Positions 10,252 through 22,204 are shown, counted from the first letter of the stretch. The stretch is DNA of 64,000 nt from Artemia franciscana (GCF_032884065.1 NC_088879.1:19392038-19456037), one strand, 5' to 3'. Numbers and translations are program-made. The notes: generated by a model not told the origin, from the letters alone.

Positions 10252-10439
10252 GAATTTAGAAGTAAAGTAAAAAGTTATATTTCATTAGATACGAATTTGG
10301 GAGAATATTCACTTAACGCCTTATATACAAATTTAATTAAAAGTTATATTAAAAAAAAATTTTTTTTTTGTTTTTATATTAATATAATTGTTTTATATTT
10401 ATATAATTTTATTTTTATATTAAAAAAAAAACAGTAAAC

Positions 10440-10523
10440 AATACCACTCACCTGTTATTGACATACCTTCTAAACTGGCTGCCAAAAAGGCAAGATCAGC
10501 TTTAAGAGCTTATTTGTAATTAC
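10440..10523. repeat. Repeat D fragment, left part, interrupted by family P copy 3
   Basis: CTGCCAAAAAGGCAAGATCAG matches the repeat D segment CTGCCAAAACCGCAAGGTTAG at 5708. The repeat continues at 12251 on the other side of the family P copy. Confidence 0.5.
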
Positions 10524-12250
10524 ATAAAAAAAAACTAGTTTTTTTAACTGAAAGTAAGGAGCGACATTAAAACTTAAAACGAACAGAAATTACTCCGTAT
10601 ATGAAATGGATTATCCCCTCTGCAATCCCTCGCTCTTTACGCTAAAGCTTTTAATTGTTTTAAAAAGCAGAATTGTGGCAAAGAGTCAAACTTTAGCGTA
10701 AAGAGCGAGGTATTGCGGAGGGGACAATCCATTTCATATAGGGAGTAATTTCTGTTCGTTTTAAGTTTTAATGCCGCTCCTTACTTTCAGTTAAAAAAAA
10801 CTAGTTTTTTTTATGTAATTTCTGAACGTTTTTGAATTAATGCATGTTTGATTTTGACTCTCCACACGTAAACTATTCTAATGAAATTGGCATATTAATT
10901 CCTTTTTTGGCTAAATGGCTTTCTCTTAGTTTTGATCATACGATTTTCAGAAATATGGGATGGGGAAGGAGGCCTAGTGGCCATGCAATTTTTCGGTTAC
11001 ATAAAAGGCAACTATTAATTTTAATTTTAACGAATTTTTTTATTAGCAAAAACTATACGTAACTTTAGAATTAACTTACGTAACAAACTTTTATATTCTT
11101 TAATTTGTATTATGTATATGAGAGGGTTTGTACCCTCGTTAATACCTCCTTCTTTACACTAAATCGTAAGTTTTGTCCCAATTCCTTAAGAATTACCCCT
11201 GAATCAGAAAGGCCGTAGAATAAATAGTTGAAATTACTAAAAATACTTTAGCATAAAGAGCAAGGTATTTATCTCCTAAATACCTCGCTCTTTATGCTAA
11301 AGTATTTTTAGAACCCCTCATATGCGTAATAATCTTTGTTCGTTTTAAGCTTCAATGCTACTTCTTCCTTTCATTTGAAAAAACGTTTTCATGTTTATTT
11401 TTCATTGTTTTCTTATGGTAATGCTAGAGAATCCTGCGCCCTTTTCATTGAATTTTTCTTCCCCCATGACAGATTCCTCCAAGGAAAGATCCTCCAACAC
11501 AGCCCCCTCTCCTCAGCCCCACCCCCAATTTAAAAAATCCCCCTGAAAACGTCTGTACACTTCCCAATAACCATTACTATATGTAAACACTGGTCAAAGT
11601 TTGTAACTTGCAGCCCCTCCCCCAGGGATTGTGGGGGAATAAGTCATCCCCAAAGACATAGTTATTATGGTTTTCGACTATGCTGAACAAAATGGCTATC
11701 TCAAAATTTTGATCCGTTGACTTTGGGAAAAATGAGCGTGGGAGGGGGCCTAGATGCCCTCCAGTTTTTTTGGTCACTTAAAAAGGGCACTAGAACTTTT
11801 CATTTCCGTTAGAATGAGCCCTCTTGCGACGTTCTAGGACCGCTTGGTCGATACGATGACCCCTGGGGAAAAAAAGAAAACAAACAAATAAACACGCACC
11901 CGTGATTTGTCTTCTGGCAAAAATCCAAAATTCCACATTTTTGTAGATAGGAGCTTGAAACTTCTTCAGTAGGGTTCTCTGATACGCTGAATCTGATGGT
12001 GTCATTTTCGCTAAGATCCTACGACTTTTAAGGGGTGTTTCCCCCTATTTTCCTAAATAAGGTAAATTTTCTCAGGCTCGTAACTTTTGATGGGTAAGAC
12101 TAAACTTGATGAAACTTATATATTTAAAATCAGCATTAAAATGCGATTCTTTTGATGTAGCTATTGATATCAAAATTCAATTTCTTAGAGTTTTGGTTAC
12201 TATTGAGCCGGGTCGCTCCTTACTACAGTTCGTTACCACGAACTGTTTGA
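10524..12250 (+). repeat. Family P palindromic repeat, copy 3 (reference, full length)
   Basis: About 1.73 kb. It starts with an ACTAGTTTTTTT block and a first palindromic core (arms 10531-10640 and 10692-10808) carrying GCGTAAAGAGCGAGG. A diverged middle and a second core follow (11100-11345, ACTTTAGCATAAAGAGC). A ~900-bp 3' part then includes the TCCGTTGACTTTGGG block. It ends in the hairpin CAGTTCGTTACCACGAACTG followed by TTTGA. No transposase or other coding region is present, so it is non-autonomous; the superfamily is unknown. It is inserted in repeat D. Confidence 0.85.
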
Positions 12251-12577
12251 AATGTTTATTTTTCTTTTATTCCATTTGAATGAACTATGTTTTTCACTTC
12301 GTTTGATGTACCATTCCAGCTTGAACTTTCCTGGACTAATGAAACTAGGGCTGTTTTGAGAAAAAAAATTTAGTTTTAAAGATTGTTTTTTAATGTGAAT
12401 TCTTTTATGTTCTTTGTTTTTCCTTTTCATTTGTTTTGGATATAGGATACCCTTAGATATAGGGTCGAAATATTCGTTTAAGTTGCATTACACTGTCTTA
12501 TCAAAAAGATTCCCTATCATTCTACTTGTTGTTCATGATGGAAAGGCAGTGTGGTCTTCGTCGCTATTTAAGTAGTA
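12251..12577. repeat. Repeat D fragment, right part
   Basis: Resumes repeat D after family P copy 3 (the segment ACTAGGGCTGTTTTGAG matches 5840-5855). It ends with GAAAGGCAGTGTGGTCTTCG, which is the inverted complement of a block near the left end of the same repeat at 5508-5540. That suggests terminal or subterminal inverted repeats. Confidence 0.5.
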
Positions 12578-12842
12578 TAGTAATTATCGAGGCATTAGTC
12601 TGGCATTAGTACTTAGTTATGATACTTTTTAAACTGAAAGATGCTGTAGGCGAAGTTTTAAGAGAAGAACAGTGCGGTTTTGGAAAAGGTATAGGATGTG
12701 TCAACCAAATTTTCACTCTTACGTTATTAATTGAGAAATACCTGAGTTGTCTAACACCTTTGGTCCTCAGTTTTATAGATAATGAGCAAGCGTTCAATTC
12801 TTTTGATAGAAGAACTTTAGCAGGGGTCTTATCCTTGTATGA
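12578..12842 (+). mobile_element. RTE-like LINE, reverse transcriptase N-terminal part (copy 1)
   Basis: NYRGISL is coded at 12582-12602. After a frameshift follow LREEQCGFGKG, NQIFTLTLLIEKYL and LVLSFIDNEQAFNSFDRRTL, the classic first motifs of a RTE-type reverse transcriptase. Several conserved residues are changed (the FIDFEKAFDS motif reads FIDNEQAFNS, losing the catalytic-motif Asp context). The LINE is cut at LSLYD by family P copy 4 and resumes at 14449. Confidence 0.8.
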
Positions 12843-14448
12843 TTAAATAAAAAAAAACAAGTTTTTTTAATTGAAAGTAAGGAGCGACATTAAAACTTAA
12901 AACGAACAGAAATTACCCCGTATATGAAAGGGGCCCTCTTCAACGCCTTGAACTTTGCAATAAAGTTTGACTCTTTTTCTCAACTCTACTTTTTAATACA
13001 GTAAACACTTTAGCGTAAAGAGCAGGGCGTTGAAGAAGGAGCAGCCCTTTTCATATACGGGGTAATTTCTGTTCGTTTTAAATTTTAATGTTGCTCCTTA
13101 CTTTCAGTTAAAAAAACTTTTTTTTATTTAATTTTTGAACGTTTTTTAGTTAATCCATATTTTGATTTCGGCTCTCCGCAGATGAATAATTAAAGCGAAA
13201 TTTGCATATTTATTTATTTGGCTAAATGGCTTTCCCGTAGTTTTGATCGAATGATTTTGCGAAAAAAGGAAGGGAAGGAGGCCCAGTTGCTCTCCAATTT
13301 GTTGGGTACTTAAAAAGGCAACTGGAACTTTTAGTTTTTACGAACGTTTTCATTAGTAAAAGATATACGTAACTTACGAATTAGCTTACGTAACAAAATT
13401 CTATGTTCGTATGTTTTTATTACGTATATGAGAAGGTTCGCCCGCTCGTCAATAACTCTTTGCATTAAAGCTTAAATTGTGTCCCCTGAATCACAAAGGC
13501 CGTACAATAAATAGTTGAAATTACTAAAAATCCTTTAGCGTAAAGAGTGAGGTATTAGGAGGAGGCGAACCCCTTATACGCGTAATATTTTCTGTTCGTT
13601 TTAAGTTTTACTGCTATTCCATGCTTCCAGTTGAAAAAACTTTTTCATATTTATTTTCTCATTCTTTTTTTAAATAATGCTAGAAAATGCTGCGCCCCCT
13701 TTATGGAAATCTTCTTCCTCCATGGAAAACTTCCCCCACATAGCCCCCTCTTCTCAACCCCCCCTCCCAACCGAAAAATTCCCCTGAAAACGTCTCTGCA
13801 TTTCCCAATAACCATTAATATATGCAAACACTGGTCAAAATTTGCAACTTGCAGCCCCTCCCACGGGGACTGTGGGTGAGTAAGTCGTCCCCAAAGACAT
13901 AGTTATAAGGTTTCTCGACTATGTTGAATAAAATGGCTATCTCAGAATTTTGATCCGACTACTTTGGGAAAAAAAATGAGCGTGGGAGGGGTCTAGGTGC
14001 CTTCCGAATTTTTTGGTCACTTAAAAAGAGCACTAGAACTTTTCATTCCGTTCGAATAAGCCCTCTCGCAAAATTCTAGGACCACTGGGTCGATACGATC
14101 AGCCCTGGGAAAAAAAAGAAAAAACAAATAAACACGCATCCGTGATTTATCTTCTGGTAAAAAATACAAAATTCCACATTTTTGTAGATAGGATCTTGGA
14201 ACTTGTACAATAGGGTTCTCTGATACTCTGAATCCAATGGTGTGATTTTCTAAAATAGGGCAGATTTTCTCAGGCTTGTAAATTTTGATGGGTAAGACTA
14301 AACTTGATGAAACTTATGTATTTAAAATCAGCATTAAAGTGCGATTCTTTTGATGTAACTATTGGTATCAAAATTCCGTTTTTTAGAGTTTTGTTTACTA
14401 TTGAGCCGGGTCGCTCCTTACTACAGTTCGTTACCACAAACTGTTTGA
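12843..14448 (+). repeat. Family P palindromic repeat, copy 4 (full length)
   Basis: Same layout as copy 3: first palindromic core at 12850-13118, second core at about 13400-13600, 3' part, and terminal hairpin CAGTTCGTTACCACAAACTG near 14422-14441. It lies inside the reverse transcriptase of a LINE, within a few codons of the point where copy 1 interrupts another LINE. Confidence 0.85.
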
Positions 14449-15356
14449 TACCGGACAAATACATTAGAGTGATTAGTGCTCTGTACGAGAATAACACTTA
14501 TGCGGTTAAGGTAGGAAATAAGTTTAGCAGCTGGTTTCGTATTAAATCAGGAGTTAAGCATGGTTGTCTTTAGCTGGTTTTGTATTAAATCAGGAGTTAA
14601 GCATGGCTGTCTTCTATCTCTCTTTATATGGATCATTTTTATGGACTTTGTCTTAAGGAGAATAGGAAAGGCAATGGGAAACCACGGAATCAACTGGGGA
14701 GGAAAAACTTTCCTGGACTTAGATTTTGCTGATTAAGTGTCCTAGGTGAAAGTGTGAGCAAAATTGAAAGAACTTTTAGAGGTTTTTGCGAGTTCATGGT
14801 GCTAGAATAGGTTTGAAAATTGATGTTTTTTCACAGTTAAAAAATATTTTGAAGAATAGGAAGACAAGTCTGCAAACCAAGATTAGACTATTAATGGCTA
14901 AAAAATTACTGTGGTCAAAAATGACTCTGAAGCATAGGTGCCTCAAAAAGTGAATGAAGATTTGCTAAATGTTTTCCAGTGATATTGCCTAAGGATTGTC
15001 TTGGGTACCCAGCTGACTGATCGTATTTCAATCAGTTCACCGTACGAAAAACGTGGTTTAATTCCTCTTTCTAGAGCCATAATGAAAGAAAAGTTGAGAT
15101 GGCCAGGGCAAGATGTGTGGATGAAGGATGACAGATTGCCAAAGACTGTCTTTTTCGGACAACCGTTTAGGGCTAAATGGAAAGAAGATCGTCCTTGTCC
15201 GGGGTGAGGGACATTATAAAGAAAGATTTAAAGGAAACGGGAACTTCCTGGGAGGGTTTAAAAAGGGAGGCTTTGAATAGATTGGGGAGAAGAAGGATCA
15301 TGCGTACCTATGTTGGCCTCAGGTGGCTTGGTGCTGGGGTCAATTGTTAGTTGTAG
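14449..15356 (+). mobile_element. RTE-like LINE, rest of RT and C-terminal domain (copy 1)
   Basis: Continues with PDKYIRVISALYENN, KSGVKHGCL and FLDLDFAD (the A-D-D box has a stop where the second D should be). The segment GVKHGCL region is duplicated in tandem by about 50 bp (14535-14610). The C-terminal part encodes LTDRISISSPYEKRG, MKDDRLPKTVF and, near the 3' end, GTSWEG-like sequence. Multiple stops and shifts show it is dead. Confidence 0.8.
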
Positions 15357-15665
15357 TAGTAGCACAGGAAAGGCAATGGGAGAAAATAGAATGAAGTGGG
15401 GAAGAAAAAGCTTTCCTGGACTTAGAAAATGCTGATGATTTATGATTCGTAGATAAAAGTTTGAGCAAAATAAATGAACTTTTAGAGGTTTTGCGAGTTC
15501 GGTATGGTTGAGTAGGGTGGAAAATTATTGTCAAGACGACTAAGTGGCTGCGGCTAGGAAATAAGTGAAGACTAACAGCTGACGCTTGGTAATGAAAATA
15601 CTGGTCAAGTGAAAAGATTTACTTACCTTGGTAGTATCTTAGACAGCGCAATAGCGCTGGCTAAG
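15357..15665 (+). mobile_element. Second RTE-like LINE fragment (RT end and linker)
   Basis: Starts abruptly with sequence equivalent to 14665 (KAMGNHGINWG in copy 1), passes the FLDLENADD equivalent and reaches VKRFTYLGSILDSA, the conserved post-RT block. It is another broken copy or a local rearrangement of the same LINE. Confidence 0.65.
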
Positions 15666-16139
15666 TAAAGAGCTATATGGGCATAGTGTATTACTTTTTT
15701 TTATTATTGTTATTGGTAATATTCTTGTCGATTGACTTCTTGCTATCTTATTATTATCATTTTTCTTTTTTGGTTGTTTTGGACCAGGGCACTTTGTATC
15801 AAAAGGATTGTTGTAGAAACTTCAGGTTGTCTTAAAAATGTTCGATGGAGACGGGAGGAGGTTAGTTGCCCTTCAATCACTTTCGACTATTAAAAAGGGT
15901 ATTAGTTCTTGAAATCTCCAATTTAGTAAGTTAATTTATTGATAATAAGTAATTTGTAAAAGGTAGCCTAGCCGTATTAGCCTTTTTTCATCATAGCTAT
16001 AAGAAGTGGGTCCGAACCACACTTTTCGCAAAGCTTATTGTTTGAAATACGGTTATTCGAACCTACACCTAGAATAGTCTTTAAGCATGCCTTTGGAAAA
16101 TATTTAAGATACATTTAAAAAGCATCCTTCAAAGCCCAA
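15666..16139. other. Non-coding, with relics of two repeat families
   Basis: 15714-15748 resembles the terminus of the 630-bp MITE (compare 21044). 15840-15940 resembles a diverged internal stretch of family P (GTTGCCCTTCAATC..TTAAAAAGGG). Nothing else is recognisable. Confidence 0.35.
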
Positions 16140-16740
16140 CTCGGCCTTGAAGGGAATGGCTGGTTATTCTACTTTATACATCTTCGTTACATCCACCATC
16201 TTTTCTAACAATACAAGCCAGGTAAATAAAAGAATCCATTTGATCGATTTTATCCTCATCTAAATATCCTGCGTTACCTCTTTATCCCCATTTATTTTTT
16301 TGTAACTGAATTAGATTTCTTAACAATGATTTTCAAACCTATTCTTTTACCTTAAAACTCTCGAAACATCCAGAATTATATTAGTTACGCTAATACTTTA
16401 ATCCATGACACTCATTTCATCTTTATAATTTGAGTTTTTGAGTGCTCTCCTATAACTTCACATTGTTGCTTAAGACAAAATCTATCAGAATACCTCATAC
16501 AAGGATGGGATAAAGTCCTGCTTAACCCCTGCTTGCACACATGACTCACTACTAGCCTCGCTTCCTATCTTAAACAAAATGAAAATGCCCTTGGACTGCG
16601 CTAACAAATTTCATGTGATCACTTTAAATTGTTATATTTTGCAATGATAGGATGTTCACTATTATTTCAGCTGAATCTAATTCCTGTTTGTAATCCTTAG
16701 ACCAAGGACTAAAAGGGGTCTGATTATTCAGATATTTGTT
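16140..16740 (-). mobile_element. RTE-like LINE fragment, antisense, heavily decayed
   Basis: On the - strand, bases 16250-16176 encode KIDQMDSFIYLACIV followed by RKDGGCNEDV, the family's linker block. Upstream on that strand, RIGLKIIVKKSNS and VQAGVKQDFIPS correspond to the RT segments RIGLK and KSGVKHGCLLS. Frames shift repeatedly. Confidence 0.6.
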
Positions 16741-17484
16741 AATTACTAATCTAAGCGTAGAAAACTGGTTTTCGCATCCTCTCCTCTACCTAAAATTACA
16801 TTTTTCTTTTCTTAAAAATTGGTAGGTGGCTTCTGTTAGTGTAATAAGTATCATTAAGTTAAGTAATTTCCCTTCCCAAAGAAATGAAGCTAGTGTCTCT
16901 GTAATTACACACTCACTTCAATTATTTTTATTGTAAACGAGATTATTTAAAGTTTTTCACACAATAACTAGGTACTTTTCAATTTTTGATGATCGTACTC
17001 ATAATCTCCAGTATATTATCGCTACTTTCGCAGACCCCTTATTTCAAAAACGCATGCGCCTGATATCATCTTTTTTCCTTTTATATTTTTAAGTGAAGGC
17101 CATAGTGTCAAAGAAGTTTTTTGGTTTTTACGTCGTGTTGTGGAGGTACAGCAACTTATTTTGTGTACCCGCCTTACCATTCTTAGTTGTCCGATACTGA
17201 TGAACATACACTCGACTGAGGACTCTCTGGTGTGGATATTAATTTTCACCATTCAAAAGTTTTTTTCATGATATTCTAAGAACCTTTAATGTTTTTGATT
17301 ATTTTCATAGAGTCCCCTTTATTTGTTTAGCTGCTCTTTGACAGCACTTCGTTGTTAAAATTGTTTTGAAATACTTTTGAAACTACTTGGTTTCCTGATC
17401 GTGAGCTTAAGCCATTGGATACGAGTTCTTATTCTATAAATGATTAAAATTACTTTTGATTTCAATTTTTGTCTTCTTTCTAGA

Positions 17485-19368
17485 AAGTAATTTACGCGAG
17501 TATCAGTGTCTCCAAAGGGAACGATGCAATGAGAATGAAAGACACTGGGTGAGATTAAATGGTCGTGAAGTCTTGGGTGAACGAAATGAAGGATGTTTAA
17601 CAGAAGTCACTGGGGACCTGTGTGGTGTGTTTTACCATGCTTGTAGTGTACACAGTCTGACACATTGAAGTGTTTTAAAAAACACGCTGAAGGAATTAGA
17701 TATAAGGAGAGTTTTACTGTTGAGGAAAAAGCTGTGTATTTAAATGGCTTCACGTGTAGTAATGACAAGGAAAGAGTTTTTGAGAATGCTGTGAAGTGTA
17801 AGGAGACATAGATTGCTTCTTCTTTCGTATATCATAAAATTCTCCTCACTTGTAGTGATCACTTAGTCAGAACACTGAAAGCGAAAGCAAAGGACTCAAA
17901 AGTTGTCCGAAACATAAATCTTGGCTGAGCACAAATGAGTTCTTCCACGAGGAAAATTCTACACAAAGATGAAAATTCCAAATAGTTGTAGAGATCAAAG
18001 TCATATTCTTTAGTTTACTACTAGACTACCAGCAATAACTTGGATAAATACTTGTATGTTCCATTAAAATACGCTAAGAAGAGTAAAGGGTAGATCTGCA
18101 CAGTCTTATTGTGGATGATAAGGCTTTAAGCAACTAATCTTTCTGCTGATGCTATGTTTTTACAGACAAGAAACTTTTTTCGTTGGTGAAAATTATTATT
18201 TGAACTAGATTTATGGGCTTGTCTGCGCATTTTTGATGTTTGGGGCCAACAATTAAATTTGTTAAATGCTTTAGTGTATAAAGGACTTCAAGGACTTGGT
18301 TATTCTGAAATATATTTGTAACTCAGCTTTTCGATATGTTTCTGCTGCTATACTGAAGATACCGACCAATGTCGAGGAATTTGTAAGGAGAGCTGTTAAT
18401 TATGTTTCATTAAGCATGTAGGAAGTGGGACTCTTATGGAGTTTTAGGAGCACTATAAAACAACCCTAAAACAACTACTTAAGCTCGCAGACATGAGATG
18501 GTTTGCCGCTCACAAGTAGATTTTGAGATTTATTAATTCATCAGGTATTCTTGAATAGTTTTTAGGCTAGCTTCTGTAAAATATCGCGAAGTTTCTCCAG
18601 ATAAAAATCATTTTTGAAGTAAAAACCCGTTCACAAAAGTGTATTACTTTTGTCTTAAGTGTGCTCTCAACAACTTCCACTTATTCTACGTCGTTTCCCA
18701 ATCTGAAAAAAGTTTTCATTGGAGATTTGCAGCCTGAGTATAAAAATCTTATTAAGATAGTATTTTGTTAATTCTTCCAAGTATTGATTCCCAGAGACTG
18801 CATAAAGATCAATTCGTCAAACTCGACTAATTCAAATTATTAGAAGACATCTCTTTAGGAAACGAATGTGTGCATTATCTTTGACATTCTTGCAGAATGG
18901 TAAAATACCCTATTAAGACGGGACCACTTTCTGAAATGGTGTTTGAGTTACTACAAGAGTGCAGCAACAGAGACGTTGAACTGGTTCCCATACGGTGATC
19001 CTTTTTGGAGTACTTTCAGTTGTAGGTTCGAGGATGCCACTTGGAACTGAGATCACCAGTATTTTGTCACTCAGTATTGTACTGAACCGATTCCAAGGAT
19101 TCAAGCAAAAACTCCCAGGTATTGACTCCTCGTTTCGCTAGGTGCCACATACTTCAGTGATAGCTAAAAGGAAGATTTAAGTAGAATGACTAAAGCCTTG
19201 ATGTGAAGCAAAATGCATTAAACGTGAAATTTCACCGTTAAGTAAAGATTTCCAAATGTGACAGAACTTGCTGATAGATTGCTTCTCTTATTGCATCTAA
19301 ATGTAAACTTGAAAAGAATTTATTCTCGGATGAGTAGTGTCAAGATAAATAGCAAAAAATGTCAAAAA
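17485..19368 (+). pseudogene. hAT-like transposase relic
   Basis: A decayed coding region with many stops. The best-preserved part is 19246-19368, which reads RFPNVTELADRLLLLLHL and then LKRIYSRMSSVKINSKK before a stop. It fits the C-terminal hAT dimerisation domain, where FPNL..A..LL, VER.FS and K...RN are conserved, though the ER and FS residues have changed. About 750 bases upstream, LLKLADMRWFAAHK resembles the conserved TRW segment of ZBED-type hAT proteins. The 5' part (ORF at 17456-17668) has several Cys/His but no recognised zinc finger. The assignment rests on two short motifs, so other transposase families remain possible. Confidence 0.5.
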
Positions 19369-20400
19369 TAATTATTGAAGCTGGATTGATCATAAAGCCA
19401 CGATTAAGAACAAAAGATATAATTTGATGTATAAAGATCCCTACCGAAAGTGAGATGAAGTTGTTCAACTATTAAAACCTTTACGTAGCCACTCAACACC
19501 CTGGTCAAGAAGGAAAATCCAAAAGTAAAGTTGAAAATGGTCAATGAATATGTATTGCAGTTTTCTTTTTTTCTAATGTGTCTGAAATTAACTTTTGATG
19601 ATGAGATACAACACTATATTTTTTGTTTGAAATCCATCAACCAGTTTGAAAAAAAGGAGATATTGCATCAAAAAATGAAGCATAAAATATCTTTCCCTTG
19701 GATACCAAAAAAAAGTCTTTTATTTGTTATCTATTCCAATTTACATTTTGCTTTGCATGATTTTTTATTTTAGCTTTTCGCTTTTTCCAGGTTCTCTGTA
19801 AAAAAAATAATTGTCCCTGCCAGATGCGATTCTTGCTTTCTCGCAGCCTGCTGTGTGGTGATCTTGATTATGTTTTAAAAACAGTATAATAACTAAAGTG
19901 TTAACGCATTATGTTCACAGATTCGGACCTCCAAATAAAAAGATAAAACTTTCTGGGCCCTCTGACACCGAACACTTTTGCACATCACTGTCACTGTAAT
20001 TTGTCTACTTCTTTCACTAGAAAAGTTTTATTGTGCATTAAGTCATTCTGTTTATGATTTTCTTTCTTTTGTTTACACCCAACTTTTGTTCATCTAGCAA
20101 GTCAAGAACAAACTGCTATATTATTGTTAGATTATAATGTGTTCAGCTTTTTTATTAAGTGAAGGTAGAATATAGCTTGTGTTTCATCGAAGTAAGTGGT
20201 AATTTATAGCTGACTGATTTTTTTTCTTGAAACCTGGAAAAACCTTTATCCAAAAGCGGGATATCAATAAGTATCTATCCATTTGTCAAAAAGGTCTATT
20301 GTTTGGGCTGAAAAGAGCTTAAGACTTCGATGCTATTTGACAGCTATGTACATAGTAAGAAAAGGCAACAATTTTGAATTATTATTGAGCATATCAAAAT
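19369..20400. other. Intergenic AT-rich DNA
   Basis: I see no gene, RNA or clear repeat. The 80-codon ORF at 19531-19773 has no recognisable motif and biased low-complexity composition. Confidence 0.4.
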
Positions 20401-21032
20401 GGTAAGACCTATTCCGGTTATTTCATTAACTAGATGATATCTTATTGACGTAATAAGTGAGATCTTAGATAAGCTACTTTTGAATTTCTTTGAAAGGGGT
20501 TAGACTAGGAAAATTAAACTTCCAGTAAGGGATCTAAGACGAAAATCATACTCTTGGACAGTAATGCAAAGCTACTATTTAAACCTTCTTCTGATTTCTT
20601 AGTCTTAATAAGTTATCTACTTCATAGATACTTATAGTAATCTGACAAAACAGCATTATTCCTTAATTTCCAGGTTTCAGTTTTTAATTCTCTGGTTTTA
20701 GTTCTGAAAAGTACAATCTTTCTTTGATCAAAATTTAGGATTTAAATTTAGAAAATCATAAATTGGGATTGAGGGAAGTTGTGAAGCTGAAAATACTTTA
20801 TTGTTCTTTATCTAAACAGAAGATTTATTTTGTAAGGTCTCACTTTATATAGCAAAGATTTTTAAAGTTGTTCAGATACTGGTGCCCTCTAGAGAGAGAA
20901 GAAGTGGAGACAGGTATATCAAAATAATTTTCAAGGATATATATTAGTCTGTGTATCCATCCCTGAAAGTTTCATTTTACTAGCCTAATGCCTTTCCAAG
21001 ATAATAAAAAATAGCTTGTCTAGAATTTTGCC
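20401..21032 (+). mobile_element. 630-bp MITE, old copy
   Basis: Aligns end to end with the element at 21044-21673. Termini GGTAAGACC and TCTAGAATTTTGCC are decayed versions of GGTAAAATTCTAG and its complement. The shared GGGCCCTCTAGAGGGA core is here TGCCCTCTAGAGAGA. Clearly more diverged than its neighbour; no target duplication is visible. Confidence 0.65.
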
Positions 21033-21043
21033 ATATAATATTG

Positions 21044-21673
21044 GGTAAAATTCTAGTTAATTGACTTCTTGCTATCTCAGAAAGGGTTTAGGTTAGGAAA
21101 ATGAAATTTTCAGGGATGGGTCTACAGGCTAAAGCATGTCCTGGGAAGGTATTTTAAAGTACCCACCTCCACTCCTTCTCCCTCTAGAGGGCCCTGAAAT
21201 TTGCCTACATGACAGGTCTATACCTATTGAAATTTTGACAAAACAACATTTTACCTTAATTTTCAGTAACTAGTTGCTTTTTCTCTGCTTTTTGTTTCTG
21301 AAAATGGAATTCCTGTTGTTTGAGTAGAGTTTTGAGCCATATTAATATTTTTTTTTTCTAAATTTAGAAAATGTATTTGCATATCTTTAAAACCTTATAA
21401 AATGGAATTGACCAAGGTTATGAAGCTGAAAACAATTTTGTTGCACTTCAAATAAGCAGAATATTTATTTTGCAAGGTTTCACTTTTATAACACAAATAT
21501 TTGTAAAGATCATCAAAGGTCAGGGCCCTCTAGAGGGAGAAGGAGTGGAGGCAGTTGTTTCATAATACCTTCCCGGGACATTCTTTAGTCTGTAGATTCA
21601 TCCCTGAAAGTTTCATTTTCCTAACCAAAACCCTTTCTGAGATATCAAGAAGTCAATTAACTAGAATTTTACC
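21044..21673 (+). mobile_element. 630-bp MITE with perfect 8-bp target site duplication
   Basis: Terminal inverted repeats start GGTAAAATTCTAGTTAATTG and match over at least 43 bp with one mismatch. The inverted similarity continues inward through a GGGAAGGTATT.. block and a CCCTCTAGAGGG motif. Flanks are TAATATTG at 21036-21043 and at 21674-21681, an exact 8-bp duplication. There is no ORF of note, so it is non-autonomous. Eight-base duplications fit hAT, P or Merlin transposases; the GG start leaves the superfamily open. Confidence 0.85.
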
Positions 21674-21681
21674 TAATATTG

Positions 21682-22204
21682 TAACTATTTATCTGCTAAT
21701 TACTGTTAATTTTCTGCTATCTATGATATTTATCTAATTATCTGCTTTCTCAAGTAAATAATGTGTTTATACAACTCTTAGTGTGCTCAGTCTGTCTTGA
21801 TCAATGGTATCAACTGAGAAGGGCATATTTTCCCCAAGAGTTCTGACTGCCCAAAATCATTATAATACAGAAATAAGCCAGAAATAAAAAATTGCATTCC
21901 TATATTCTAGGCTAATGTTTCATTCCTTACTCAATATTGTTTCTAAATATAGTGACTACTACCATTATAATTGTTTTTTTGCCTAATTATGTCTTGATAA
22001 ATATTGAGTAGTTTACATGAATGGCCTAAGAATAAAGTGAACATACCACTCAACACCAGGGGCAGATCCAGATGGGCTGGGGAGATTACAAGTTTTTTAA
22101 ATAAACCTTTCAGTTTATTACATTATTGGTGTGCTTGTCACATGCCCCCCCCCCAAAAATTTGCCTTTGCTCAGCACCTTTTCTTATGCTCTTTCTGAAT
22201 TCCA
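21682..22204. other. Intergenic DNA with a hAT-like terminus motif
   Basis: AT-rich, no gene. CAGGGGCAGATCCAG at 22061-22075 and a C10 run at 22145-22154 resemble the ends of degenerate DNA transposons, but no partner end is seen. Confidence 0.3.
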
